NCBI RefSeq assembly: GCF_964355755.1
Contig: NC_092676.1
Span: 6,742,288 to 6,806,287 of the forward strand
DNA from: Antedon mediterranea
Lineage: Eukaryota > Echinodermata > Crinoidea > Comatulida > Antedonidae
DNA: 64,000 bases
Direction of reading: 5' to 3'
In this document: piece after piece, positions 48,380 through 59,716 of the stretch
How the letters are laid out: the number at the start of each line of letters is the position of its first letter
Numbering within the stretch: the stretch's first letter is position 1
Position numbers and translations under genes: made by a program
The notes under the pieces: generated by a model
Database searches by the model: none
What the model was told of the DNA's origin: nothing
What the model saw: the letters and a program-made list of their open reading frames with translations, nothing else

Positions 48380-48951
48380 CTGTACAACCAAAAAATATTT
48401 TTCATTTTTAGACACGGTTATTTTAATATATTCCCTTGCCTAGGCCTATGTATGACAGGGGTTTTCTTCAAAAAGTGTAACATTCCTTGATTTGCCTATA
48501 GTAATATTGATTAACTTAAATTAATGTTAGAACCAGATGATACGTGTGTTATTTATTTTACAAATTAATAAAGTGCAACTATTTGCCTTCTTTTGTTTGG
48601 TTTAAATACAATATTATGTAGAAAACTTTAAAAAAAAATAATTTAGTTAATAACCTCGTATTGCACAATTTGTGCTGCTAAAGGTTTATAACAGACAAAG
48701 TTGAAAGGCTTTCAATAAGTAATTAATCAAAAGGTCTTGGATTTTTATGGATCCCATAGCATGGATGTTTATATTATTTTTAATTAAACTAAAATAACAT
48801 TTTGCTACATACATTTTTGTTTTTATTTTTACAAATAATTTCATTATAAAGAATGTTTAAAAAGAAATATTTTAAATGCTCTATTCACGAATTGAGTATA
48901 CTTGACTATGACATGCAAAAACTTTACTGTAGTCGACATTAAGATATATAC
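48380..48951 (-). other. Intron of NLR locus 2
   Basis: 48490-48700 duplicates intron sequence also seen at 22680-22870 and 50300-50430 (gttagaaccagatgata, aaagtgcaactatttg). No coding content. Confidence 0.65.
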
Positions 48952-48999
48952 CTTTATTCGTTGCTTTACCTTCATTGGCTTCATGTTTTTTACTCTGAT
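48952..48999 (-). CDS. NLR locus 2, linker mini-exon 1 (48 nt)
   Basis: The acceptor ttgatctag and donor gtatat bracket 48 nt, phase 1 on both sides, encoding DQSKKHEANEGKATNK, a charged linker. An internal donor (GAAG^GTAAAG) would give a 33-nt version in the same phase. It is more diverged than the other two mini-exons, so support is weaker. Confidence 0.6.
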
Positions 49000-50193
49000 C
49001 TAGATCAAAAAATAAATAATGATTGATATTGTTTAATTAGTTGTAATGATTAATGCCTAATAGTAAATCAAAATTAATCAATTTTTAAGAACCGGCAAAT
49101 ATACATCCAATAAATTGAAATCATCAGACAATCATAAAGTGTATTGATTACTGGAAGTGATCCACATTGATCTCAACGTGTAACATTTATTATATTCAAT
49201 TAAAAATAAACATAATTAATATCTCCTTTCAAACATAAATGTCATAATGAAGATAACATAAACAAAGTTTTAAGGTGCGGCTCCACTCAGACTTCATCAG
49301 CCTATATGTTTAAGTATGTTTAATTGAAAATGATTACATAAAAAAAGCAGGGAAAATATGGCAATATTTTCCAAAAACTAATTTCTAAAAAAACGGCCAG
49401 AAAATAGTGTTTATTAATACATTACGTGCCTTTTCAGTAACTTAGGGGTTATTAGTTTAAAAAATCATTAATAAATATCTGATTTAAGAAAATGCCTCAG
49501 TTAATATTATTCAAAATTAGTAATTGTATATGTTATTCAGTCTATTATATTTAATTAGTTTTGTGTACGATTTGATTGGATTTGATTCCAAAGATAAGAG
49601 ATCAATGTTTAAATACGAAACCTTGTATGTTTTAAGTTTATAACGGCATACAATGTGTAACGCAAAATGTATTATATTTATAACCAAAAACATACTTTTC
49701 CAAACCTTATATATTTACAACCGATTTATTCAAATTGTAATTAAATTTATGTATAGGAGGATCATCAAATAATGACATTTTGTTGGAAATGAAGAGGTTT
49801 TAAGAAGAATGGGCACGAGTGGAGCACAAATACTGTATGAATGAAAGGAAGTAAAGAAAGAAGCGTTACAGAGGATAATTTTGTGGAATGAAAGTTAATA
49901 GGAAAAGAAGAGGTCGGGAAGAAATATTTTAGGCTATTACTATTATATTAGAAATCATGAATAATTCATTACCTTATTTATTTTCTATAAAATTGCAAGA
50001 TAGCTGATCTACTTCCTAAACGTAACCCTCTAAATAATCTCAACTATATTTAAAAAAAAACATGCTCTTGATAAACCTTGAACCGAAGGCTTCAGTGTTA
50101 TAGGTTAAAACCTTTACCACTAGACCAAACATTTTGGTTTGCAAACACTGTTTACACAAGGTATTTAATCTCTCTTCATGCTTTTAAATGAGT

Positions 50194-50300
50194 GAGCGGT
50201 TAAGGCAGTGGAACCGTAATAAAGAACCTAGTAGGCCTACATTTTTCGAGACGAGTATGGGGTTACCCCGGTGGTGTGTTAGTTTACACACTGTCGTGGG
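50194..50300 (+). mobile_element. Truncated, rearranged SINE copy
   Basis: gagcggttaaggcagtgg (the A-box part of the tRNA-like head) is joined to aaagaacctagtagg and ggggttaccccggtggtgtg, which correspond to the body of the SINE at 50433. The B box and the centre are missing. Confidence 0.7.
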
Positions 50301-50432
50301 CAGACGTAATGTGTCTTCCTTTGTTTGTTTTTTTAGTACTGTAGTTTGAGAAAACATTATGTAGGAACTTTAAAAGCTCATATTGCTCTATTGTTGTTTG
50401 TGCTGCTAACATTTTAACTTATAGCAATTCAA

Positions 50433-50775
50433 TGCGAGTCATATGGCCGAGCGGTTAAGGCAGGGGCGCCGTTTATCGTACCTAAAGAGCCAACAACAAC
50501 ATCGGCAAGGGTTCGAGGCCGACTCGCTCCTAGTTCTGGTGGTGGAACAAGTCTTCTCGGATAAGGACTATAAACCGTAGGTCCAGTGTACACAGTTATA
50601 ACCTGTGTGTACTTTAAAGAACCCAGTTCATTATTCGAAAAAGTGTAGGGGATTACCCCGGTGAACTGGTTCACACAATATCCTCTGTATCAGGGGGATT
50701 ACCACCTATCTGATAGGACAGTGATTAATTCACTATTGGTAATCCTTGGCCACATTGCCTAAAGACATAAAATAA
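50433..50775 (+). mobile_element. tRNA-derived SINE, near full length
   Basis: The head is tRNA-like: gcgagtc (50433-50439) can pair with gactcgc (50521-50527), with an A box tggccgagcggttaaggc and a B box gggttcgaggcc. These are Leu/Ser-class features, though the T and D arms are degenerate. The body has ttaaagaacccagttca, a GGGGATTACCCCGG core and taatccttggccacattgcc, ending in an A-rich tail. Locus 1 has the matching site without it (about 22860-22890), so insertion followed the locus duplication. The ORF at 50429-50674 is an artefact. The conserved body resembles domains shared among animal SINE families; I cannot name which. Confidence 0.85.
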
Positions 50776-51588
50776 AAAATAAAATTATAGAAATAAATTG
50801 AAGTTGAACTTAAAATATCGCATATAAAAAATACAAAGCATAGCTGTGCAGTATTTTACCAGTTTATGAAAACACAATGGTTTGTAATAAATGGTTTTGA
50901 TCTTTTAGGTTTACATAATGGTAAATAAATTTCGTTACTGTGTGTTAGACAAGACGAAGTGGATTTTGCAAATTCAAATCCTTTTTAATAACCAATACTG
51001 CATGTTAATCTTCTTTTATGTTTATACTGCGTATGTTTTATTTTAAAACATTATCGTTATTTTCAAACCGTACAATTTTGTTTTTCATATTTATGAGGAA
51101 CTGTGCGTAAAATAAATATGAGTCTGAATGAAATAATAAACACTCTTAGCTAATGTTATTTCTTTAATTGCGTAATTAAAATGAATGCAAATCACGGATA
51201 TTCAAATTATATTTCTATACTGGGAGATACTTGTTTGGAACTCATTGCTTCACCTGCATCTTTTTCATGTTCATTATTATCATTTAGAAATTGTTTAATT
51301 ATTTGTATATGAGTAATACTGGATGATTATTAAAATTAAACTATATATTAAATAGACAGAAGTTTAAAAAGTAAAAACCGACAAATTGAAAACCCTAAGT
51401 AATTAGAAAGTCATAAATTGTCATGGATTTATTTTCATTTTCAATTAAAACTCAAAAAACTATTGTTACATACAATTTTTCACAATATCAATATAAAGAA
51501 TACAGTATTTAAAAAGAAACTAACCATGTTTAATGAAAGTGATCTCAAACGTGACAGGTATATAGTCATTGAAATAATAAATACATAC

Positions 51589-52143
51589 CTGTACTAAGTA
51601 GGCCAAGTTCTTTTTGGGCTCGTTCTCCAAGAAGACGTGCAAACTCATTTAAATCTTTTGGTAAAATGTCATTCTTCTCCAACTCAAATATCACATCCCA
51701 GAGGCTTGTAAGTCTATACTTTGTCAGATCATAATTTGTAGTAACTCTCTTTAATGCAGCAGGAGATGCAGATTGTCTGACAGCCCTAAACAGTCGTTCT
51801 CGATCTGGTTTCAACTTATTTTCAGCAGTTTTTCTAATATTGTTTTCTTGTATATACTGCTTTACAAGATCTTCAGCATCTTTCGGACCTATTAACCTGG
51901 TAATCTCTAAAAGGAGATTGACGTCATTTGGTGTGATATAACCTTTTCCACTTTTGTTATCAAGCTTATTAAATAAAGCATGTGCAATAGAGTTCTCATT
52001 AGAAAGGTCTTCTAGTGGTAAATGATCACCTACGCAAAATCTCAACAATTTGTAGTCTTCGCCTTCATAATGCTTACCAAGTTTGGATTTCAACACTCTA
52101 AACTTGCTCTCAATGTCTGACATTTTTCAAAACATGTGTTTGT
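51589..52143 (-). CDS. NLR locus 2, first coding exon (DED-like death-fold domain)
   Basis: The ATG at 52123 opens 178 codons plus one base, ending at the donor ACAG^GTATGT. Residues 20-95 look like a death effector domain (YKLLRFCVGDHLPLEDL, LFNKLD, VNLLLEITRLIG, AEDLVKQYI), and residues 105-178 form a second helical part (FRAVRQSASPAALKR, LWDVIFELEK). It is paralogous to 23808-24350. The acceptor tttttgcag ends at 52144, twenty bases upstream of the ATG, implying an upstream noncoding exon. Joined with the mini-exons and giant exon the coding length is 8928 nt, an exact multiple of three. The role is probably homotypic signalling to a DED adaptor or caspase, by family inference. Confidence 0.84.
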
Positions 52144-52860
52144 CTGCAAAAACAATTTAATTTTAACATGACGAATGTAATCAGGAATATGTTTTATGTT
52201 GTATTTTTTTTATTTTTGCGGTTTATTGTGCACTACTTATGTCTGTCTAATTGTATTTTACCGTCATGAGCTGGCTACAGCATGTTAGAATTCTATTAGA
52301 GGAATATAAAGGAGTTTGTAACAAATTAATCTGCTAGTAAAGCATCTGTTTTAAAATTTCATGTATATTTTAGAAGATCTGTTTTTAGTATAGGCCTAAA
52401 CTACTCTTTTTTATATATAGCTTTAACACACCAGTCCTCCTAAAATGCCCTTTCCAACATTCACAAATGTTGCAATGCATAAACATACATTAGAATGTTA
52501 CAAATGCAGTACTCAGTCATCAGTCACTGTGCCGAGACCACTAGGCCTACGCTGTGGTATTCCGATTGCAATGTTTTTGTTGGATATTTTATCGTATCAT
52601 CAACCTGTGTTCTTTCACAAAGGTTTTTTTTTTTCAATAATAGAAGAGTGTGATCAACGGTATCGAAATAATTTGGAAATATCTAAAAAACATGTTCCGA
52701 TCATTTTTCCTGCTCACTTAGAGATTCAATCCATTCACCAATCACTGATCACTATCAATGATTGTTGGGCGATCTTATCTGCTTATTAGTCTATACTTAT
52801 TAATATTAATAATATAAGATGAATTGTTTAAATAATCCGCTAATTGATTCTACACAAAGA
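52144..52860 (-). promoter_or_regulatory. Conserved upstream flank of NLR locus 2
   Basis: It matches 24351-24827 and 25690-25875 upstream of locus 1, without the insertion found there. A promoter and 5' UTR exon are expected here but not located. The plus ORF at 52445-52789 is not conserved as a frame in locus 1. Confidence 0.45.
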
Positions 52861-53339
52861 AGTCTCAGCTAGCATCTCAGTTCGTGCGCTTTTTTCTCAT
52901 ATGTCTTTATCATTTCAATATAATTACATTTTTGTCACAGAAAGATTCGAGAGTTGATCACTTTTTTGAAATTTGCTTTAGATACCTATGTTTTACATTA
53001 CACTTCTTGGCGAAATTAATGTTTATTGTTTCACATTTTCAGTGGAAAACCTTATAAGAGAAAATTTGCTTAAAGCAAAAGAACTGTTTAGCAGAATGAT
53101 CTGATGTTACTAACCTTATACTGTTGAAGACGATTAAGAAAAACCCAGGTATCCCAGGTATTCTCCTAACTTAAAATTTTGTTTAGACCAACCTCACCCT
53201 TAAAGTGAGATAAACCACGCTCTTCCCAGATTTGCCATCGCTTGATGTTGTGAATGAGTGGCGTAGTACTTGGCAGTTTTATCACCGTTCATTTCTTTGT
53301 ATCTAACCCGTGATTCTGTATACAAATATTCAGTCACTG
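52861..53339. other. Intergenic DNA, no gene seen
   Basis: No supportable feature. Confidence 0.5.
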
Positions 53340-55069
53340 CGCAATCGTAATAAACAAACCTAGTCAAAGCAAACAATTAATAGATAAAAAAAAACAATTA
53401 CTAGATTCCTGATAACTAAGACAGTCAACCCATAATAATATCTTCAACAATTAAACTCCTGTGTTTTTCAGAATACGAACACCAATTTTGCTACCGTTTA
53501 ATAGTCACATAGCAGGATACAATACATACACATACATACATACAGGAGCCAATTCGAATGAAATGAAAGCAGAATACGTAACAGATAAATAAAACAATAT
53601 ACTTATAATACTTATTCGCTCCGCAAGCCTTGTTTTTCAATTTTCAAGGAATCAAAACTATAAAACAAACCCAATCTCATTATTTTTTCGTGAAGTAAAC
53701 CAAAACAATTATACCACCTTAATGCCCATTTACGGTACCGATTGTCGATAATTACATATGCTCTTTCCTTCATGAAACAAACGAAATCGAACAAGTTTTC
53801 AACTTAGAATTATAGGATACCGTAACCATTTATGATTTCTTTAATGAAAATATTTTGTTTTAATTAATTGACTTCATGATATAGTAGAGTAAGAGTATTG
53901 TTCTAATTCATTACATAGGCACGAGAACAAAGGATTCTAAGGAAGGCACCCAAATGAACTATGTTATATTATTCATTCTTTTACGCTTTCTTGCAATTTA
54001 CTTTAGACAATTAAAAACCAACAAATATGTTCATTTCTGAACCATTCAGTATTCGATCAATGTCACTTTGACTCCCATCTCCAAAATCGTTCTCGTGCAC
54101 ATTATCATTTTCGGCACTCAACCTTTGTATATACAAGCAGATACTACAAGCAAAATGGGCCATCTGAATACAATGGTGTTTGCTTTCTGATTGATAATAC
54201 TGTATTCTCTTTTATTTTGTGTGTTTATTACACGTCACCTTTGAATGAGTGTCGCACTGAAATCGCCACTGAATTGTCAAGCAAGTATAATGAGCTGCTG
54301 AACTAAACGTGAACATTTAGCGTGAATAACACTAATACATATTAACCACCTCTAATGTCATTTTATTGATAATTATATTTCTCTATCCAACAATGAAACT
54401 ACTTTCTTTCTGCAAAACAGACATTTTGATATATCCAAAACAGTTTATAGCTTCTGAAGTGTTGACAATTGACATATTTATATGTAAATTTAATTTGATG
54501 GTCACATTGTATGTTCAATTATCGTGTGTCTTTTTTTGTCTTTCGTGGGAATCGCCCACCTTTATTGCAATTTCTTCTCATTTTCATTAACATGACTTAA
54601 CAGGTGTTTATGAATAGACATCAATTTTCATTCTTACCCAGCGCTATTAGACTACACAACAATGAGTTCCAAAGATAAGTCATTAGGTCTTTTTGTATTT
54701 TATATTGCTTGATCAGATGTTAATTTCCATGTTGATCATGAATGTAAATATTATGTGTGTATTGTTTTGTTTGTGTTTTTTCTGCCAAGAAAACAATTAT
54801 CATTATACTATATGTATGAATGACTTAATAAATCAAATCTGAATCTGAAATCCAATAATCTATAAATGCTAGGCCTACACTTTATTGATATTTTGTTCCT
54901 GTCAATGCAATAATATAGGCCTAAGACCAAAAAAATGTGAAATCTTTGTTTTTTTTTTTTTTTTTTAAATGTTTTTATAGGTCGTCCTTATAGACCCCAA
55001 GAAGATAATATGGTTATATTCCGACCTAAACAATTATACAATTCACAACAAGGTCATATACATGGCTGC

Positions 55070-55135
55070 AGTCGAGTGCTCAAGATAGTGTTAACCGACC
55101 AACCGACCAACCGACCGACATAGTGAGCTGTATTA
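55070..55135 (-). repeat. Relative of the GTCGGTC element end
   Basis: Read on the minus strand: gctcactatgtcggtcggttggtcggttgg, matching the tatagttcactatgtcggtc ends at 24851 and 25533. Flanked by gcagtcgagtgctc. Confidence 0.6.
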
Positions 55136-55779
55136 TAAAAATTACACAACAATACATAGAAGTAGCCAATTCAACGTCGTCGGCACTCACAAACTGTACT
55201 GAAATCAAACAAACTAAACTAAGCGTGTTGGTTATAATAGATAATTTTAAGTTATTAAAACTATTAGCACTAATACTGATTTTCTTTTACATATAGGCCA
55301 TACGCCAACCGCCACCGCATAAGCTTACTTTATCTACAGCATGTTAGTTAAAATTCAGGATATATTCAGTTCAGTCTTGCAAAGTTGTCTCTCTGTTATC
55401 CATACCTTTTACTTTACTTTCAGAACAACTATCCACTTGATGCACAACATATTCGATCCAATCACTTTAAACTAACCCTAACATCCATTACAATTTTTGA
55501 AACTCTGGATATAAACCTACAAGAAGATACAGTAAGGCAAGCAATGTGGGCTCTCTGAATACAAAGGTGTATGCTTTCTGATATTATATTCTCTTATTAT
55601 GTTACGTGTTTATTCACACCTGAAATGGTGTCCCTCTAAAATTGTGAATTTACAAGCAGATTTAACGTATTACAAAACTATAGCGTGAAAATTGAACATT
55701 AATTAATCTATTAATGTATTATTTTGTTTATGAAATGAAATGAAATAAATGCATTATGTTTTTATATCTACATATATAT

Positions 55780-57840
55780 CCATTTATATATCTACTATAA
55801 TAACCGTCTCAGCTTAATATTTTATCGAAATATGGTCATTATTTCTCCATTGAAATTTATATCAAAGATGTTACTCTAATATGACTTTATATTTTCTTTT
55901 CGGTTGCTTCTCTTCATCAGTTATTTGGTTTTTGTTATTAAACCCAGCAATCAGTAAATGATAGGCCTATATTGATATTCTGTTCATGTCAATGTTCAAA
56001 TTTAAGGTCATATAATGATAGTGAAACTCTTTTTTATATTAGGTCTTCGTTATAGACGCTAATAGTAGGGCCTAATATGTTTATATTTAGACCTAAGCAA
56101 TAATCCGATTAACAACAAATTACATTACATAGAAGTATGTCAATTCATTAAAACAAAATCTCTCACAAACTTGTGGATTGTCAGAAAATTCAATTAAAAA
56201 ATATTATGTTCCAAATGATCCCCACACGGTACTTTACAGTAAATTATCAAACTATCAATGTCACTTTGACTCTCACCCCCACAATTCGTTCGCGTGCACC
56301 TTATCATTTTCGAAACTTTACCTTTGAATATACAAGCAAAATAGGCCATCTGAATACAATGGTGTTTGCTTTCTGATTGATAATATTCTCTTTTATTTTG
56401 TGTGATGATTTCATTGTCGATTTGAGAGATCGTTTACTTTTGGTTGGGACGGCGGCACTCAAAACAGTGCTGAATTAAACGACCTAAACTAAGCGTGTTG
56501 GTTAAAAAGAGTAAATATTACTAACTTAATTTATCAAACCATGCCTACTAGGCCTACTTATTTTTGCAGTAAGTCAACCACCACCACATTACCACCACAA
56601 TTTCAGCAGCAACAGCTCTTTATAAGCTATAGTTATTGTTATTGAAACATGTTGAAATCCACAATATATTTTTGTCATGCAATAATATCAACATTATTTT
56701 GAATGATGCTTTTGCAACAGCGGCACAAAATATCGTTAGTACATCTTAATAATAACAATCTTTTAATGTCAATAGCAAAAATACAATTTAAAACAATGCA
56801 ATCAAATAACGAGAGGAAAATATAAGTAATTACAGTAAATAAAGTTTTGTGAATAGAAAATCGTAAAAACCATGCCTTTTTGATATTATCTTTTACAAAA
56901 ACTTGTCAAATAATGTTATAAGAAGAGTAAACTTTGGGTCATTAATAAAGTAATCATAGTTACCAAGTGTTAACGTTAATTTTAACCAGAAATTAAAAAG
57001 TTTTAAAGAATAGGTCCTATATATTTTACGATAGTTGTCAAGCATTTGAATCACACTAAAACCAAATACGGTGGGTGTAAGTGTGTATAAATCGTTACTG
57101 TATTGATTAGTTTTTCCGTTGTTCTTTCTGATCAATTATTCTGTTCCGCTAGAACATGGTGATCAAGGAAAGCAATTGACCAAAACAAATACATGATAGG
57201 ATGTCAAAATCAACATTTCCATTTCGTGCCAACTTGTCACAATGTCAAGTTGACCTCCGTCCCCAAAATGATTCCCGTGCACCATATCATCTTTGACACT
57301 TTACTTCTGAAAATACAATTAGCAGATATGACAAGCAAAATGGACAATTTGAATACAATGGTGTTTTCTGATCGATGAGATTTTCTTTATCTTGTATATT
57401 TATGTATCCAATTGAAACAGGACAAATTTGTAATCATTTTTTTTGCGATGTATGCGTGAACATTAAACACAACTATTAGGATACAAATATTGTTTTCGAC
57501 TTTCGAATCAATTTCAATAAAAATAATTTACAATAATACAATACATTCGTTGCGAAATCGTAATAAATATACGTAGGCAAAACAAACAATTTATTAGATA
57601 AAGTAACATTACCAACCGGACTTATTATACTATTATTATGTGAGACAATTCAACTAAAATGAAGGCAGAACAATCTGAACAAAAAGTATATGAAAAATAC
57701 CAGTATATCAATATGGATGTACCCACAAACAAAAACAAGAAATTACTAATCCGTTTTAACGAATTAGTAATTCGGGAGAACGGATTACGCTCGAAAAACA
57801 TGAGATGAAACAATTAATTTTTATAAAGATTATTGTCTGT
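55780..57840. repeat. Segmental duplication, copy A
   Basis: Blocks at 55960-56560, 56890-57420 and 57480-57840 correspond in order to 62140-62760, 62940-63480 and 63490-64000, an offset of about 6.0-6.2 kb. This is a longer and closer match than the other modules share. Confidence 0.8.
57740..57800. repeat. Palindrome cluster, copy A
   Basis: ctaatccgttttaacgaattag and taattcgggagaacggatta form overlapping inverted repeats. Confidence 0.7.
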
Positions 57841-59488
57841 ACTGTTTCTATGGAAATGAAATAAAGAAAAAGAGATATTAAATGAATTCGTTATGTTTCT
57901 ACAACTACGACAACCGCCTCAGCTTAATTGATTGAAACATGGTACTTCTTTCTTCATTGAAATGTATATCAAAAAGATGTATTTTTTTCTTTCGATTATT
58001 TCTCTTTATCAGTTATTTGGTGTTTGTCATTAAATCCAATAAGCAATATATCATATGTCTATATTGATATGTTATTCTTGTCAGACAATACGATTTTCAA
58101 TTTTAGGCAATTGGGCAATTCTTTTTTATGATTTTATAGGTCTTCCTTATAGACCCATGAAGATTATGTATGGTTATATTTAGACATAACCAATTATACG
58201 ATTCACAGAAATTAAATAACAATACATAGAAGTACTGTAGGCAATTCATCCAAAAAGGAGACTCTCAAAATCCATCACACAAACATGTTGCTCAACACAG
58301 ACAATTATTAAAGAAAGTATTGCTCTATATAAAACCATCTCCCGCTCGGTACTTTGCATATCATTGATTGGTCAATCAATGTCCCTTTGACACACACCCA
58401 CAATTCGTTCCGTGCACCTAATCATATTCAAAACTTACCTTTGAATTTACAAGCAGATATGACAAGCATAATTGGTTCTTTGAAAGCAATATAATCTTTG
58501 CGATTGATAATATTGTTTAATAATTTATTCTTTTCAAACTATCAGCATTCATAGTGATTTTCTTTTACATTTAGGCCATAAACAAACCGCCACCGCATAC
58601 GTTTACTTTATATACAGTTTTGTTATTGAAACATGTTAATTAACATTCAGGATATATTCAGTTAAGTCCTGCAAAGTTGTCTCTCTGTTATCCATTCATT
58701 TATCCATAACCTTTTCTAAACTACGAGATATAAATATGTTTCAATTATAATGTGTTATTTTTCTATTCATCTTCAATATAAATATTTGATGTTAATATGG
58801 CTTTCGACATTTCAACATGTTCATGCCGACTTAGAAAATTAACAATGACATTTACTTTCAGAACCATTATCCACTTGATGTACCACATATTCAATCAAAT
58901 CACTTTGAACTAACCCGTTAACCACTACTTTTATTCATGTAATTTTCAAATGTTTATATTAACAGATTATTGTCTTGTACTGTTTTCTATGGAAATGAAG
59001 TCTGAAATAAAGATAAATGAAATAAATACATTATGTTTTTATATCTACAATAACCGCTTCAGCTTAATTTATTGAAACATGGAAATGTTTTCTCTATTGA
59101 AATTTATATCAAAGGTCTAATGAAATCTAATACGACTATTTTTTTCTTTTCGATTGCTTCTTTTCATCAGTTATTTGCTGTTTGTCATTAAATAACAGAT
59201 TCGATAAATAGTAGGCCTATATTGATATTTTTGTCCGTGTCCCCTTTTTAGAAAATAACATGATAGTGGAAATTTGTTTTACTTTAGTTCTTCTTAGACG
59301 CTAAGAATTAGTATTGTTATATAGACCTATAAGCAATAATTCGATTAACAACAGATTACATTATATTACATAGAAGTAGTTAATTAAACAAAAAAATCTC
59401 TCACAAATTTGTTGCTTGTCAGAAAATATTTTAAAAAATATTATGTTCGAAACCATACCCACTCGGTACTTTGCAGTAAATTATTTGA

Positions 59489-59716
59489 TCAATAACTCAA
59501 ACAAATTGTTCTCGTGCACCTTATCTTTTTCAAAACTTTACCTTTGAATGTACAAGAATATACGACACGCAAAGTGGGCCATCTGAATACAATGGTGTTT
59601 GCTTTATAATTGATAATATTCTCTTTTATTTTGTTTGATGATTTCATTATCGATTTGAGAGATAGTTTACCTTTGGTTGGAACGGCGGCACTCGCTGAAT
59701 CAAACGACCTAAACAA
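59489..59716 (-). other. Short open frame inside one module
   Basis: The minus frame (75 codons) reads SAAVPTKGKLSLKSIMKSSN, then KANTIVFRWPTLRVVY. The same frame is open in the module at 62434-62643, and a third module (about 56250-56470) keeps much of it. No known domain is recognised. It contains a conserved cag|ATGGCC and CAAAG|gtaaag pattern that could instead be a mini-exon. Confidence 0.25.

Larger units (their letters stand above)
49000..51588 (-). other. First coding intron of NLR locus 2
   Basis: Large blocks are shared with locus 1 (49440-50050 with 21730-22320; 50800-51590 with 22880-23800). It contains two SINE copies absent from the locus 1 intron. No coding content. Confidence 0.75.

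Noticed and set aside
50433-50527. tRNA gene
   Set aside because: The A and B boxes are present, but the D and T arms do not fold properly and the sequence continues into a SINE body and A-rich tail.
52445-52789. 114-codon plus ORF upstream of locus 2
   Set aside because: The homologous DNA upstream of locus 1 does not keep the frame, and no domain is recognisable.
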